DNA from: Fictibacillus sp. b24
Lineage (GTDB): Bacteria; Bacillota; Bacilli; Bacillales; Fictibacillaceae
NCBI RefSeq assembly: GCF_030348825.1
Contig: NZ_JAUCES010000005.1
Location: forward strand, 1,798,001 to 1,862,000
Length of the DNA stretch: 64,000 bases
Direction: 5' to 3'
Below the pieces are notes generated by a model. That model ran no database searches. It was not told where the DNA came from and saw only the letters and a list, made by a program, of their open reading frames with translations. Position numbers and translations under genes: made by a program. Positions 1 through 8,300 of this stretch are shown here, one piece after another. Each line of letters opens with the position of its first letter. Position 1 is the first letter of the stretch.

Positions 1-606
1 GCACCTGGTAACCAGTTGTTTGAAAGTGCCATTGCAGAGAAGGTTAATGCAAGCAGGACCCCAATTCGAAGCGCAATCATGAAGCTGGAATCAGAAGGGC
101 TAGTGAATGTTGTTCCTAATAAGGGAGCATTCATCGTGCAGCCAACGATCGAAGAAATGATCCAGGCATTTGAGATGAGAAAAGTGCTTGAGGAAATGGC
201 GATTCAGAAAGGATTCTCCAATATTGGAGAGGGTGAAGTCCAGCAACTCAAACAGCTCCTTTTTGAAATGAGAAATGCTTATTATGAACGAAACATCGTT
301 CCTTATCAAGAGAAAAACAATGCTTTTCATCTTGTACTCGCAAAAGCAAGTGGCAACAGCTATTTAATTGAATTTATGGAGAAAATTTTGAGTCAGATCA
401 CGATTTATATGGTACTTTATGATGTCTTTAATGGAGATAATGATGATGAAGAGCTAGATATCCTAGAACATGAGAAAATGATTAAACACATTGAAAGTGG
501 AGAAAAAGAAAATCTGCAAACATTACTTCTTCAACACCTTGATAATAGTTTAACAAAGCTGCAGCAGGATAAATTAAATTATAAGTCCCTTACAAGGTTG
601 TTTTAG
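1..606 (+). CDS. GntR-family (FCD-type) transcriptional regulator, 5' end outside the window
   Basis: The reading frame is open from base 1 (A-P-G-N-Q-L-F-E...), so the start lies to the left. A TTG at 16 is in frame but falls inside the conserved winged-helix segment PGNQLFESAIAEKVNASRTP, so it is not the real start. The visible part has the end of the N-terminal winged helix (recognition segment NASRTPIRSAIMKLESEGLV) followed by a helical all-alpha domain of about 150 residues, as in FadR/FCD regulators that bind small carboxylates. Target and ligand are not visible. It ends 104 bases before the cysteine dioxygenase gene; co-transcription is possible but no function links them. Confidence 0.85.
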   Translation, partial: APGNQLFESAIAEKVNASRTPIRSAIMKLESEGLVNVVPNKGAFIVQPTIEEMIQAFEMRKVLEEMAIQKGFSNIGEGEVQQLKQLLFEMRNAYYERNIVPYQEKNNAFHLVLAKASGNSYLIEFMEKILSQITIYMVLYDVFNGDNDDEELDILEHEKMIKHIESGEKENLQTLLLQHLDNSLTKLQQDKLNYKSLTRLF

Positions 607-710
607 AGTAGTCTCACATAAGAGACAAGTCTGCGTTCATACATATGAAAGTAGTTTTGTATGTAGTTTTTACTGACTTTAGAGGAAATTGCCTAAAGGA
701 GTTGGTTGAA

Positions 711-1277
711 ATGGAAACGCTTCATAAGACAATGAACGTGTTGGATGCATTAAACAATCCTTCAAAAAAAGAACTTAGAGAGGCACTTATTTCTCTAGAT
801 ATTGGGTTGGAGGAAATTAGATCGAATCTGAAATCCTCAAATGGAAAACCATACTATAGAAAACTCCTGTATCAGAATGAAGAAGTGGAATTGTTAGTGA
901 TGAATTGGTCGCAAATTGAATGTGCGCCACATGATCATGGTAATTCCCAAGGGTGGATCAAAGTTCTTAATGGTTCTTCTCTGAACACCGTTTATGAAGT
1001 CAAAGAAAACGGTTTGCCTTCAGAGTTATTTACAAAGGTTCATACACTAGGGGAATTATTCTACGCACCTAACAAAGGTGTTCATAAAATGAAAGCAGAA
1101 GAGGAAAGCGATTTAGTAACACTGCACCTCTACTCTCCTCCTATCAGTGGCATGATGGTCTATGATCTTAAAAAATGTGCCGTATGTGTTGTTTCAGATG
1201 ATTGCGGAGCATGGTGGCCAGATGAGCAGCAGCAAAAGTTAAAAGAAATTCAACTTAAAAATGATGTATTGGCTTAA
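711..1277 (+). CDS. Cysteine dioxygenase family protein
   Basis: Predicted cupin enzyme of 188 residues that would oxidise L-cysteine to cysteine sulfinate with O2 and ferrous iron. The cupin metal motif is visible as CAPHDHGNSQGW (His74 and His76), with the third candidate ligand at His139 in VTLHLYSPP, matching the three-histidine site of thiol dioxygenases. The frame is open from 645, but ATG 711 is chosen because AAAGGAG (695-701) lies nine bases upstream, while the upstream ATG has no such site. Related thiols (for example 3-mercaptopropionate) cannot be excluded as substrate. It is followed at once by an intrinsic terminator, so it is probably the last gene of its transcript. Confidence 0.8.
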   Translation: METLHKTMNVLDALNNPSKKELREALISLDIGLEEIRSNLKSSNGKPYYRKLLYQNEEVELLVMNWSQIECAPHDHGNSQGWIKVLNGSSLNTVYEVKENGLPSELFTKVHTLGELFYAPNKGVHKMKAEEESDLVTLHLYSPPISGMMVYDLKKCAVCVVSDDCGAWWPDEQQQKLKEIQLKNDVLA

Positions 1278-1286
1278 ATGATTTAT

Positions 1287-1315
1287 GCGCCTGTCACTTC
1301 AAACAGGTGCTTTTT
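1287..1315 (+). terminator. Intrinsic terminator after cysteine dioxygenase
   Basis: Stem GCGCCTGT / ACAGGTGC (one G-U pair) with a short loop, then TTTTT. Confidence 0.75.
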
Positions 1316-1329
1316 CATGGCTATAAAGA

Positions 1330-3168
1330 TCAAACAGAGTAATACTTTTTATAATAATGTGTAAGTGCCAATAGTGGCCAAATGTAATCATAACTATGAT
1401 AATGAATATAAAATGCGCCGGGTAATCCGGCTCCAATCGGATAGTTTTCTTGTTCACGATGTGTCATCAGCCAACTAACTGCCTTCTCCATCTCAAGAGT
1501 AGGCTGTCTATGGATTGCCGTTAGTGCATTAAGCGCCCATGCGGTTTGAGATGGTGTACTTGCGTTTAACTTTACATATTTTCTTTGATTGTCACTAGCA
1601 CATGATTCTCCCCAACCGCCATCTTCATTTTGTACATTGAATAACCATTGCTTTGCTTTTTGTATTTTTTTGGTCTCAGAATTTACCCCACATGCCATCA
1701 GACCCGTAACTGCGGCCCACGTTCCGTAAACATAACAAACACCCCAGCGGCCATACCAGGAGCCATCCTGTTCTTGGCTTGCAAAAAGCCAGTTCACTCC
1801 TTTTTTTATAGAGGCGTGATCTGGATTTAATCGTTGAAATTTCCCCAAAAACTCCAGTGTTCTTCCCGTTATGTCTGGGGTGGAAGGATCGATTAAGGCA
1901 TCTTTGGCATGTTTAATCGGCAGACTGCCAATTAAATAACGATTCGTGTTCTTCTCGAATGCTGCCCATCCGCCATCATCGTTCTGCATCGATAAAAGCC
2001 AGGCAAGTCCGCGATCATAACTTGATTGATAAAGGGAATGAGTTGGTTGAAACCGTGTGATCGTCCGAAGCGCAGCTTGTGTATCATCAATATCAGGGTG
2101 TTGTGTGTTGCCTACTGAGAAACCCCAGCCACCAGGTGCAGCATCCGGATTATGAACAGTCCAATCCCCATACTTTGTTTGCTGCTGTGATAACAAAAAT
2201 TGTGAACCCTTTATAACTCTTGTATCTGTCATGGGTACACCCGCTTCAAGCAGCGTGTATAAAATGAGTGACGTGTCCCAAGTTGTGGAAGGAGAGTTTT
2301 GCAAGTGCAGATTTCCATCTGCTTCACAAAACATGTTTAACAAGCCGGTGAGAGCGTTTTGGATAACTTTTGAAGAGCGTTTAAAACCTGAGGAAAGGAG
2401 ACCATAAATCATAAAAATGGTCGTTAAACTATAGCTTAGCAGAGTTCCGTCAGGTTCAATATGGTTTTGGATATAAGACAAAATGTTCTCTTTCTTCAAT
2501 TGAAGATAAGAGTCTCTAATGTTTAACACAGAAAATAAGTTCACCCAATCCTGCATGTGAGCACCTTCGTCTCCTTCTTCAATGAGATCCGATAGGTCAG
2601 GTGTAAATTTGGATCTAACCTTTTTCTTTTCTTCAACCATCAACAGTACAGGTGCAAAATGAGCCCTGGCATAGCTGCTAATATCATATCGATTTATTGG
2701 AGAAGTGAGTGGAAGAGAAAATAGAATGGCTGGATCAAGTGGTAAATCTGGCCATTCGTACAATCCGTTCATTGCGAGAAAGACTTTTGTCAGGAGATCG
2801 GCTTTTTTCAAGCCGCCATTAACTTTAATAAAATCCTTCGCGGCAATGAGCTTATCATTATTTGCGCAATACTGCTGTGAATAAAGAAGTGCCGTATAGG
2901 CTTGTATGGTTGCAGACAAATTCGCAGGTTCCTCATCAGGATAGACACGCCATAAACCATCTGGAGATTGTTGGGAAAGTATCCGTTCTGTGATTTCTCT
3001 AATCAATTTTTCGTTTCTATATTCTATCGTTCTTAACAGGATGAGCATATAAGCATCCGTAATCACGGAGTTTTCAAAGCAAAAACGCCAAGTCCCATCC
3101 GGTTTTTGAAGAGAAAGCAGATCATTACACCGTCTATATATTTCGTTTTCAAGTTTTCTGAAATCCAT
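1330..3168 (-). CDS. sqhC: Sporulenol synthase / squalene-hopene cyclase family protein
   Basis: Predicted triterpene cyclase of 612 residues; in B. subtilis the homologue SqhC cyclises a tetraprenyl-type C35 substrate to sporulenol in sporulating cells. The class II cyclase acid motif is present as DIDDT (about residues 359-363), preceded by PGGWGFS, and several QW-type repeats are visible (QKPDGTWRF, QNDDGGWAAFE, QEQDGSWYGRWG, QNEDGGWGESC). Long stretches resemble B. subtilis SqhC as I remember it. The frame opens at 3192, but ATG 3168 follows GGTGATGG and matches the expected N-terminus better. It is a single gene on the minus strand; a sigma-E/K-like -10 sequence lies upstream, which fits a sporulation role. 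True squalene cyclase activity is less likely but not excluded. Confidence 0.87.
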   Translation of the reverse strand: MDFRKLENEIYRRCNDLLSLQKPDGTWRFCFENSVITDAYMLILLRTIEYRNEKLIREITERILSQQSPDGLWRVYPDEEPANLSATIQAYTALLYSQQYCANNDKLIAAKDFIKVNGGLKKADLLTKVFLAMNGLYEWPDLPLDPAILFSLPLTSPINRYDISSYARAHFAPVLLMVEEKKKVRSKFTPDLSDLIEEGDEGAHMQDWVNLFSVLNIRDSYLQLKKENILSYIQNHIEPDGTLLSYSLTTIFMIYGLLSSGFKRSSKVIQNALTGLLNMFCEADGNLHLQNSPSTTWDTSLILYTLLEAGVPMTDTRVIKGSQFLLSQQQTKYGDWTVHNPDAAPGGWGFSVGNTQHPDIDDTQAALRTITRFQPTHSLYQSSYDRGLAWLLSMQNDDGGWAAFEKNTNRYLIGSLPIKHAKDALIDPSTPDITGRTLEFLGKFQRLNPDHASIKKGVNWLFASQEQDGSWYGRWGVCYVYGTWAAVTGLMACGVNSETKKIQKAKQWLFNVQNEDGGWGESCASDNQRKYVKLNASTPSQTAWALNALTAIHRQPTLEMEKAVSWLMTHREQENYPIGAGLPGAFYIHYHSYDYIWPLLALTHYYKKYYSV

Positions 3169-3221
3169 AACCATCACCGCACTTTTCCACATAGTGATTA
3201 CAGTGTATGTACAGAAATGGT

Positions 3222-3230
3222 TATCCTATG
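3222..3230 (-). promoter_or_regulatory. Possible sigma-E/sigma-K -10 element for sqhC
   Basis: On the minus strand CATAGGATA fits the CATANNNTA -10 consensus shared by the mother-cell sigma factors, about 55 bases before the chosen sqhC start. I see no convincing -35 element at the right distance, so this rests on one short motif plus the known sporulation link of the family. Confidence 0.35.
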
Positions 3231-3317
3231 AACAGGGAAGTTGAATCACTGTTATTTTTTATAAAATCACGTTAAAATCACTTTAACAATGAAGTTTTGT
3301 CATAGGAGGAATGGATT

Positions 3318-3842
3318 TTGAGCAATAAAGAACTTGCAACATTTGCTGGCGGTTGTTTCTGGTGCATGGTTAAACCATTTGATGAACTGCCTGGGATTCA
3401 TAGTATTGTATCTGGATATACAGGTGGACAAATTGAAAACCCATCTTACGAACAAATTAAAACGGGTAAAACTGGGCACCGCGAAGCCGTACAAATTACA
3501 TTCGATCCAGAGCTTTTCCCGTACCAAAAATTATTAGATCTGTATTGGCCGCAAATTGATCCGACTGATGATGAGGGTCAGTTTATCGATCGGGGAAGTC
3601 AGTATCGTACGGCAATCTTTTATCATACAGAGGAACAAAAGAAACTAGCAGAGAAATCACGTAAGGAAATAGAAGAAAGCGGCCGCTTTAAAAAGCCGAT
3701 CGTAACGGAAATTCTGCCAGCAAATGAGTTTTATGAAGCAGAAGAGTATCATCAAGATTTTTACAAAAAGAATCCTAAAGCGTACAAAGAAGAACGTGAA
3801 ACGTCTGGTAGGGACACGTTCATTAACGAGAACTGGAAGTAG
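3318..3842 (+). CDS. msrA: Peptide-methionine (S)-S-oxide reductase MsrA
   Basis: Cytosolic repair enzyme of 174 residues that reduces methionine-S-sulfoxide in proteins. The family signature GGCFWCMVKPF is at residues 11-21, with Cys13 as the catalytic cysteine. The motifs SGYTGG, GHREAVQITFDP and DRGSQYRTAIFY follow in the usual order, and length is normal for the short MsrA form. No MsrB partner is fused or adjacent. The start is TTG 3318, eight bases behind AGGAGG (3304-3309); the nearby ATG 3311 is in another frame and stops at once. A terminator follows, so it is probably monocistronic. Confidence 0.96.
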   Translation: MSNKELATFAGGCFWCMVKPFDELPGIHSIVSGYTGGQIENPSYEQIKTGKTGHREAVQITFDPELFPYQKLLDLYWPQIDPTDDEGQFIDRGSQYRTAIFYHTEEQKKLAEKSRKEIEESGRFKKPIVTEILPANEFYEAEEYHQDFYKKNPKAYKEERETSGRDTFINENWK

Positions 3843-3870
3843 GATATCATAAAAATATTATGTAAACTTA

Positions 3871-3899
3871 AAAAGAGACTTTAGATAAGTCTCTTTTTT
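3871..3899 (+). terminator. Intrinsic terminator after msrA
   Basis: Ten-base stem AAAGAGACTT / AAGTCTCTTT with loop TAGAT and a following T tract. Confidence 0.85.
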
Positions 3900-3961
3900 G
3901 TATAAGGTAATTAGGATAAATAGCATAAATGGAAATTGGAAAGTTAACCGTGATTATTAAT

Positions 3962-4477
3962 CTAGATCATCTTCTCGCTAAACCAATTTAACGCTATTTT
4001 TGCATCTTCGGGTGACATACCTTGAGATACATTTTTTAAGGCAGACCGCCACACGGAAGAAAGAAGAACTTCTACTCCTTCTACTAAGTTCTCTCCTAAA
4101 ATTTCTTTGAACAGGATGGCTACTAGGTCTCGATTAGAGCTATAATCGGGCTCACTTAGTAGTGTGCACACATTTAGTTTTACAGCAGCATTAAAACCTA
4201 CCAGCATTGCCGATTTAAGTGACGTTAATGAATCGTCATGAACTTCTGCTGCACCTTCCATTCTGCTTGTTATTCTTCTTTCAATCTCTTCGCGTACAAC
4301 TTTATACAGTTCTATCTTATTACCGAAATGATGATAAAGAGCTCCAGTTGTTACGCCTATAGACTTAGCAAGTTGTTGAACATTTACTCCTTCATAGCCG
4401 TGCATACCAAACTCTTGTACCGCTTGGTTTAATATTTTCTCTCTAACTGTACCTGGAATTGGAATATTTGACTTCAT
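3962..4477 (-). CDS. TetR/AcrR-family transcriptional repressor
   Basis: DNA-binding protein of 171 residues. The N-terminal TetR helix-turn-helix is clear (VREKILNQAVQEFGMHGYEG, then VQQLAKSIGVTTGALYHHF), with the usual variable ligand domain behind it. It is divergent from a VOC-family gene, and the 95-base gap holds two 17-bp palindromes that overlap the promoters of both genes, so it probably represses itself and its neighbour. The only plausible start is ATG 4477. No ribosome binding site precedes it: a TATAAT -10 sits six bases upstream, so the mRNA may start at or next to the ATG. The inducing ligand is unknown. Confidence 0.88.
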   Translation of the reverse strand: MKSNIPIPGTVREKILNQAVQEFGMHGYEGVNVQQLAKSIGVTTGALYHHFGNKIELYKVVREEIERRITSRMEGAAEVHDDSLTSLKSAMLVGFNAAVKLNVCTLLSEPDYSSNRDLVAILFKEILGENLVEGVEVLLSSVWRSALKNVSQGMSPEDAKIALNWFSEKMI

Positions 4478-4494
4478 GATTAGATTATATCATG

Positions 4495-4543
4495 TTGACA
4501 CATTAACGTAAATGATTTACGATTTACATAAATCGTTTATGTT
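4495..4543. promoter_or_regulatory. Divergent promoter with two tandem TetR-type operators
   Basis: Plus-strand promoter: TTGACA (4495-4500), 17-base spacer, TACGAT (4518-4523). Operator 1 is the palindrome CGTAAATGATTTACG (4507-4521, centre 4514). Operator 2 is ACATAAATCGTTTATGT (4526-4542, centre 4534). The centres are 20 bp apart, about two helical turns, so two dimers would bind the same face. On the minus strand TTTACG, 17 bases, TATAAT gives a promoter for tetR whose -35 lies in operator 1. Confidence 0.75.
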
Positions 4544-4572
4544 CTAAAAAATGGAATAAGGAGCGTTGTCAC

Positions 4573-4917
4573 ATGAAATTAGTTTTTCATTCTCAACCAG
4601 TAAAAGATATGAAGAAAGCCGTGATTTTTTACCGTGATGTGTTAGGGATGGAAGAAGCTTGGAGAGAAGGAGATCATACAGTAGCTTTTAAGACAAATGC
4701 GGATACTCAAATCTTACTCGAAGATGATAATGGGGAACATGTATACGGGCCAGGTAGCGTTTTTTTAGTTGATAGTGTTGATAAATATTTTAATGAAAAT
4801 AATCAAACGCTTTCTTTTGTCAAAGAACCATGCGATATCCCTCCAGGTCGATATGCAATTTTCAGTGACGATTCAGGAAACCCAATCAGAATAATTGATA
4901 TGTCAAAAAGGTCTTGA
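4573..4917 (+). CDS. VOC (glyoxalase/bleomycin resistance) family protein
   Basis: Single vicinal-oxygen-chelate domain protein of 114 residues. It starts with the typical beta strand and helix (KLVFHSQPVKDMKKAVIFYRDVLG) and ends with the family's FSDDSGNPIRIID strand. It could bind or modify a small toxic compound; substrate is unknown. The canonical metal residues are not obvious, so a binding or resistance function is as likely as an enzyme. ATG 4573 follows AAGGAG (4558-4563) by nine bases. It is divergent from the TetR gene and shares its double operator, which suggests inducible expression on contact with a ligand. Confidence 0.82.
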   Translation: MKLVFHSQPVKDMKKAVIFYRDVLGMEEAWREGDHTVAFKTNADTQILLEDDNGEHVYGPGSVFLVDSVDKYFNENNQTLSFVKEPCDIPPGRYAIFSDDSGNPIRIIDMSKRS

Positions 4918-4946
4918 AACCTTGTAAATCCTACAAGGTTTTTTTT
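4918..4946 (+). terminator. Intrinsic terminator after the VOC gene
   Basis: Nine-base perfect stem AACCTTGTA / TACAAGGTT followed by TTTTTT. Confidence 0.88.
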
Positions 4947-4952
4947 CTGCTT

Positions 4953-5660
4953 TTATTCCACATCCAAAGGGGACTTAAGCTGATCATTATGTGTATCTAT
5001 ATAAAGTTTATCGTTGCTAGTTAATAACGCATAAACAACATTTTGGGTTGAGAGGCTGCGCTTGGTGAGTTCTGTTTGCAGCCAATCCTTAGAAATGTTG
5101 TTTTCTTTTAAATTATTAAGTAAGATCTCACCATCCATGATTAACTCTATCGGGAGCTTAACTTCAGGCTTGTACATATTTAAGTCTTTACGTGTAACGT
5201 TAAGGTGCTGCTCTTTTTTCTTAACCGATAGCAGCCCGTTGTTTTCAACAAGAGCATAATCCACTTCATCAACAGAAAAGATATCTTTTTGCCTAAGTTG
5301 TTGATTCAAATAATCGAGTGTATAGCGCATTTTTTTCATGTTGTGTTCTAATATCTTACCATTTTCTATCACGACAGTTGGATCACCAGCTACAAATTTT
5401 CGAGCTCTTTTACTTTTTAATGAAAGAAAAGCAGAAAGGTAGATCAAGACAACAAAAATAAACAAACTAAAAAAGATATAGCGAGCTTTGATTTCAAGCG
5501 CAAATGAGAGGTTTGCTGTAACTGACCCAAGTGTTACAACTGCGATAAAGTCAAAGATCGTCATTCTGGAGACAGTATGTTTGCCTAGTATTCTGGCTGC
5601 CACATATAGGGCGATAAAAGCAACAATGGTACGTACCACAACATCTATATAAGTGTTCAA
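4953..5660 (-). CDS. YetF-like DUF421 membrane protein
   Basis: Integral membrane protein of about 235 residues of the DUF421/YetF family. Three hydrophobic helices fill the first ~80 residues (VVVRTIVAFIALYVAARILG; FIAVVTLGSVTANLSF; IFFSLFIFVVLIYLSAFLSL). Two cytosolic YetF-type alpha/beta units follow, recognisable by KARKFVAGDPTVVIENGKI and by LDYLNQQLRQKDIFSVDEVDYALVE. Family members are widespread in Bacillus and several are sporulation or germination proteins of unclear mechanism. The frame opens at TTG 5675, but TTG 5660 lies just behind GGAAGTGATC, a near-perfect anti-16S match, and is preferred. Confidence 0.82.
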   Translation of the reverse strand: MNTYIDVVVRTIVAFIALYVAARILGKHTVSRMTIFDFIAVVTLGSVTANLSFALEIKARYIFFSLFIFVVLIYLSAFLSLKSKRARKFVAGDPTVVIENGKILEHNMKKMRYTLDYLNQQLRQKDIFSVDEVDYALVENNGLLSVKKKEQHLNVTRKDLNMYKPEVKLPIELIMDGEILLNNLKENNISKDWLQTELTKRSLSTQNVVYALLTSNDKLYIDTHNDQLKSPLDVE

Positions 5661-5794
5661 GGAGATCACTTCCAATAACCAGCATTATTTATCAATTATT
5701 ATTCTTTTTATCCAAATAAATTGAATTTAAGACTGTACTCTAATATAGGACATAAGGATTTATTTTTTCTAGACTTATCATTTAAACGAATACA

Positions 5795-5826
5795 TAAAAA
5801 AACGCACAGAATACATCCTGTGCGCT
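5795..5826 (-). terminator. Intrinsic terminator after the ribbon-helix-helix gene
   Basis: Minus-strand stem CGCACAGG / CTGTGCG followed by TTTTTTT. Confidence 0.75.
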
Positions 5827-5833
5827 TCAAACT

Positions 5834-6013
5834 TCACTTTTTGGTTTTCTTGTACTGATTCAACACATGGACCATGCCTTCTTCAATAAGTTCATTTGCT
5901 GGCTTATCCAGTTTTTTTGCTAAAGCCTTGATTTCTGAGTACAGTGAATGGCTTAGTGTCGTATTCACATTTTTTCGGTCATGATTTTTCTTTCGTATTT
6001 CACTCGTATACAT
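5834..6013 (-). CDS. Small ribbon-helix-helix protein (59 aa)
   Basis: Translation gives 59 residues beginning MYTSEIRKKNHDRK, with a core NTTLSHSLYSEIKALAKKL then DKPANELIEEGMVHVLNQY. The pattern of one short strand, helix, loop, helix is that of CopG/Arc ribbon-helix-helix proteins, which bind DNA as dimers. GGAGG stands seven bases before ATG 6013. It is divergent from the LysE-type exporter with only 36 bases between the starts, so a binding site for it there could control both genes. That regulation is inferred, not seen. Confidence 0.75.
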   Translation of the reverse strand: MYTSEIRKKNHDRKNVNTTLSHSLYSEIKALAKKLDKPANELIEEGMVHVLNQYKKTKK

Positions 6014-6049
6014 CTAACTACCTCCACTTCAAAAGGAGTTGATTTTCAA

Positions 6050-6658
6050 TTGTCTCATGCTCTAATTCATGGCATTCTTTTAGCTTTTGGACTGATCTTG
6101 CCATTAGGCGTACAAAATGTTTTCGTTTTTAACCAAGGTGCTCAACAACCATCGTTCTGGAGAAGTCTTCCTGCTGTAGTAACTGCTGGGGTTTGTGACA
6201 CCCTATTAATTGTGTTAGCTGTAACAGGGATATCGGCTATTATTACTGCTTTTAGTACGCTGAAATTGTTATTGATGATTGTTGGTATTTTCTTTTTATT
6301 GTATATGGGGTGGTCGATTTGGTCTAGCAAAACGAACACGGAAACCTCTCAATCTAGCATGCAGCCGAAACAGCAAGTCATTTTCGCCGCAACTGTATCC
6401 CTTTTAAATCCGCACGCTATTTTAGATACCATTGGTGTGATAGGTACGAGTTCACTCGCCTATTCAGGATCTGAAAGGCTAATGTTCACACTATCTTGTG
6501 TCGCAGTTTCATGGATCTGGTTTATAGGATTGGCATTAGCGGGAAGAACCATTGGGAGAATAGACACTGGGGGAACCATCTTAAGTCTAATTAATAAAGG
6601 ATCAGCAATCATTATTTGGGGTATTGCCATATACCTAGCAACTATTATCTTTAAATAA
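6050..6658 (+). CDS. LysE/ArgO-family amino-acid exporter
   Basis: Polytopic membrane protein of 202 residues with about six hydrophobic segments. The family start HGILLAFGLILPLGVQNVFV is clear, including the LPLGVQN motif, and the later SLLNPHAILDTIGVIG segment matches the conserved NPHA block of LysE and ArgO. It would export a basic amino acid or analogue. The frame is open from 5981 but that would overlap the divergent small gene; TTG 6050 behind AAGGAG (6033-6038, 11 bases) gives the family N-terminus and is preferred. There is almost no room for its own promoter outside the neighbouring gene. Confidence 0.85.
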   Translation: MSHALIHGILLAFGLILPLGVQNVFVFNQGAQQPSFWRSLPAVVTAGVCDTLLIVLAVTGISAIITAFSTLKLLLMIVGIFFLLYMGWSIWSSKTNTETSQSSMQPKQQVIFAATVSLLNPHAILDTIGVIGTSSLAYSGSERLMFTLSCVAVSWIWFIGLALAGRTIGRIDTGGTILSLINKGSAIIIWGIAIYLATIIFK

Positions 6659-6818
6659 TCTAGTTCTTTAAGCATCCTCTGAAACGTTGAGATGCAACTT
6701 TCTACTTAAAAATACTAAAAAACACAAATTGTTAAATCCTTCCTTTGACTCTAGGTTAATTTGCTGAATTTTGTAATAATTTAATTCAGTAGCGAACTAA
6801 AATCACTGGGAGGTACAT

Positions 6819-8183
6819 ATGAACAGAAAATTTGTATTAAGTCTTAGTCTTGCAACTGCATTAAGTATTGGGAGTATCGGTTCATTTGTTTTAGCTCATG
6901 ATGAATTAGGATCGGATATTATTGAAAAAGGAACGGGTCCTGGTTATGAAGCCATTGAATCAACGATTGAAGGATCTCAAAGTTTTAACTGGAGGGAAGT
7001 AGCAGCTGTTCAAATCAAAGAAAAAGACGGCAAACAGAATAACACAGCTGACGTTTATGTACATAATGGTTTCGCCTATACAGGCACACATACGAAAAGT
7101 GGTGGTGAAGGCGGCGTTCGTGTTTGGGATGTTAAGGATCCATCAAATCCTAAAGAAGTAGCCGCTTTCGCAGATGATATTCCAGGTACATGGCAAGAAA
7201 AAGTAATTGTGAAACGTGTGAACACGAAACACTTTAAAGGTGATTTAGCCGTTGTATCCGTTCAGCAGCTTAATCGCAAAGCAGAAAACTCTGTTGGAGG
7301 TTTTCTTTTATATGACGTAACAAATCCATACCAGCCGAAAAAACTTGGCTTCTGGGAGCTTGATAAACGTGTTACAGGAACACATGAACTGTATCTGACC
7401 GAGCAAGGTGGCAAACCATATGTTCTGACTGCAAATCCATACGCTGATTATTATACACATGGAGAGCAAAAGGACTTCCAAATGGTTGATGTGAGCAACC
7501 CAGCTTCACCACAAACGATTTATCAGTTTGATCCACGTGACTTACCAGAAGTGCCTGAGGATTTTGACGGCTATAACTGGACAGATTCGAATGGCAAGCA
7601 GCGTGCTGTATTCAACCACAGTACGATGGCTGATGTAAACGGTAAAACAGCTTATCTGTCTTTCTGGGACCTAGGTACAATCGTACTTGATTTGGAGAAT
7701 CCAGAAAACCCAACTTATTTAGGAAGAACTACATTTAGTTCAACACAGCAAGGATCTGCTCACTCTGCTGCTCTTGCAAAAGGCGGAAATGTGTTGATCG
7801 AAACGCGTGAAGTGTATAATCCAACAAAAGCAGGCTATGAACAATCTTACGGCTATACACGTATTTTTGATATTAAGGACAAGACAAATCCTAAGCTATT
7901 AAGTGAGTTTAAAACAGAACTTGTTGACGATGTTCAATATGGAGTGACGTTTGCAAACACTGTTCACGATCCGAAAGTACATGGCAATACGCTGTACCTT
8001 TCACATTATGGCGGAGGTGTCCGTTCAGTTGATATTACAGACCCTAGCAATCCTGTAGAACTCGGTAAATATATCCCTGAAAAATCAAACATCTGGGGTG
8101 TTGATGTAGCAGGTAACTATGTCTATGCTTCAGATATGGGAACAGGATTAAAAGTTCTTAAACTTACAAACGGGGAGCAATAA
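6819..8183 (+). CDS. Secreted LVIVD-repeat (beta-propeller) protein
   Basis: Protein of 454 residues with an N-terminal signal peptide (KFVLSLSLATALSIGSIGSF, likely cut after VLA near residue 26). The mature part carries repeated units of about 45-60 residues with the pattern V.VWDVKDPSNPKEVA, LYDVTNPYQPKKLG, MVDVSNPASPQTI, VLDLENPENPTYLG, IFDIKDKTNPKLL and SVDITDPSNPVELG. That is the LVIVD repeat, predicted to form a beta-propeller on the cell surface or in the medium. Function is unknown. GGGAGG precedes ATG 6819 and a terminator follows, so it is a single-gene unit. Confidence 0.85.
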   Translation: MNRKFVLSLSLATALSIGSIGSFVLAHDELGSDIIEKGTGPGYEAIESTIEGSQSFNWREVAAVQIKEKDGKQNNTADVYVHNGFAYTGTHTKSGGEGGVRVWDVKDPSNPKEVAAFADDIPGTWQEKVIVKRVNTKHFKGDLAVVSVQQLNRKAENSVGGFLLYDVTNPYQPKKLGFWELDKRVTGTHELYLTEQGGKPYVLTANPYADYYTHGEQKDFQMVDVSNPASPQTIYQFDPRDLPEVPEDFDGYNWTDSNGKQRAVFNHSTMADVNGKTAYLSFWDLGTIVLDLENPENPTYLGRTTFSSTQQGSAHSAALAKGGNVLIETREVYNPTKAGYEQSYGYTRIFDIKDKTNPKLLSEFKTELVDDVQYGVTFANTVHDPKVHGNTLYLSHYGGGVRSVDITDPSNPVELGKYIPEKSNIWGVDVAGNYVYASDMGTGLKVLKLTNGEQ

Positions 8184-8207
8184 ATAAACAAGATGAAAGA
8201 TAACAAA

Positions 8208-8235
8208 AGTCCAATTCATTGAAATTGGGCTTTTT
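8208..8235 (+). terminator. Intrinsic terminator after the LVIVD gene
   Basis: Stem AGTCCAATT / AATTGGGCT with one G-U pair, followed by TTTT. Confidence 0.75.
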
Positions 8236-8300
8236 GTATGCAAATTTTTAGAACTAAGTGTAAGCTGTTTACAGATAATATGAAGAGAGTGAACTGTCAT

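Noticed and set aside
645-710. Upstream in-frame ATG for the cysteine dioxygenase gene
   Set aside because: No ribosome binding site, and the internal ATG 711 has a perfect one; the extra 22 residues do not look like family N-terminus.
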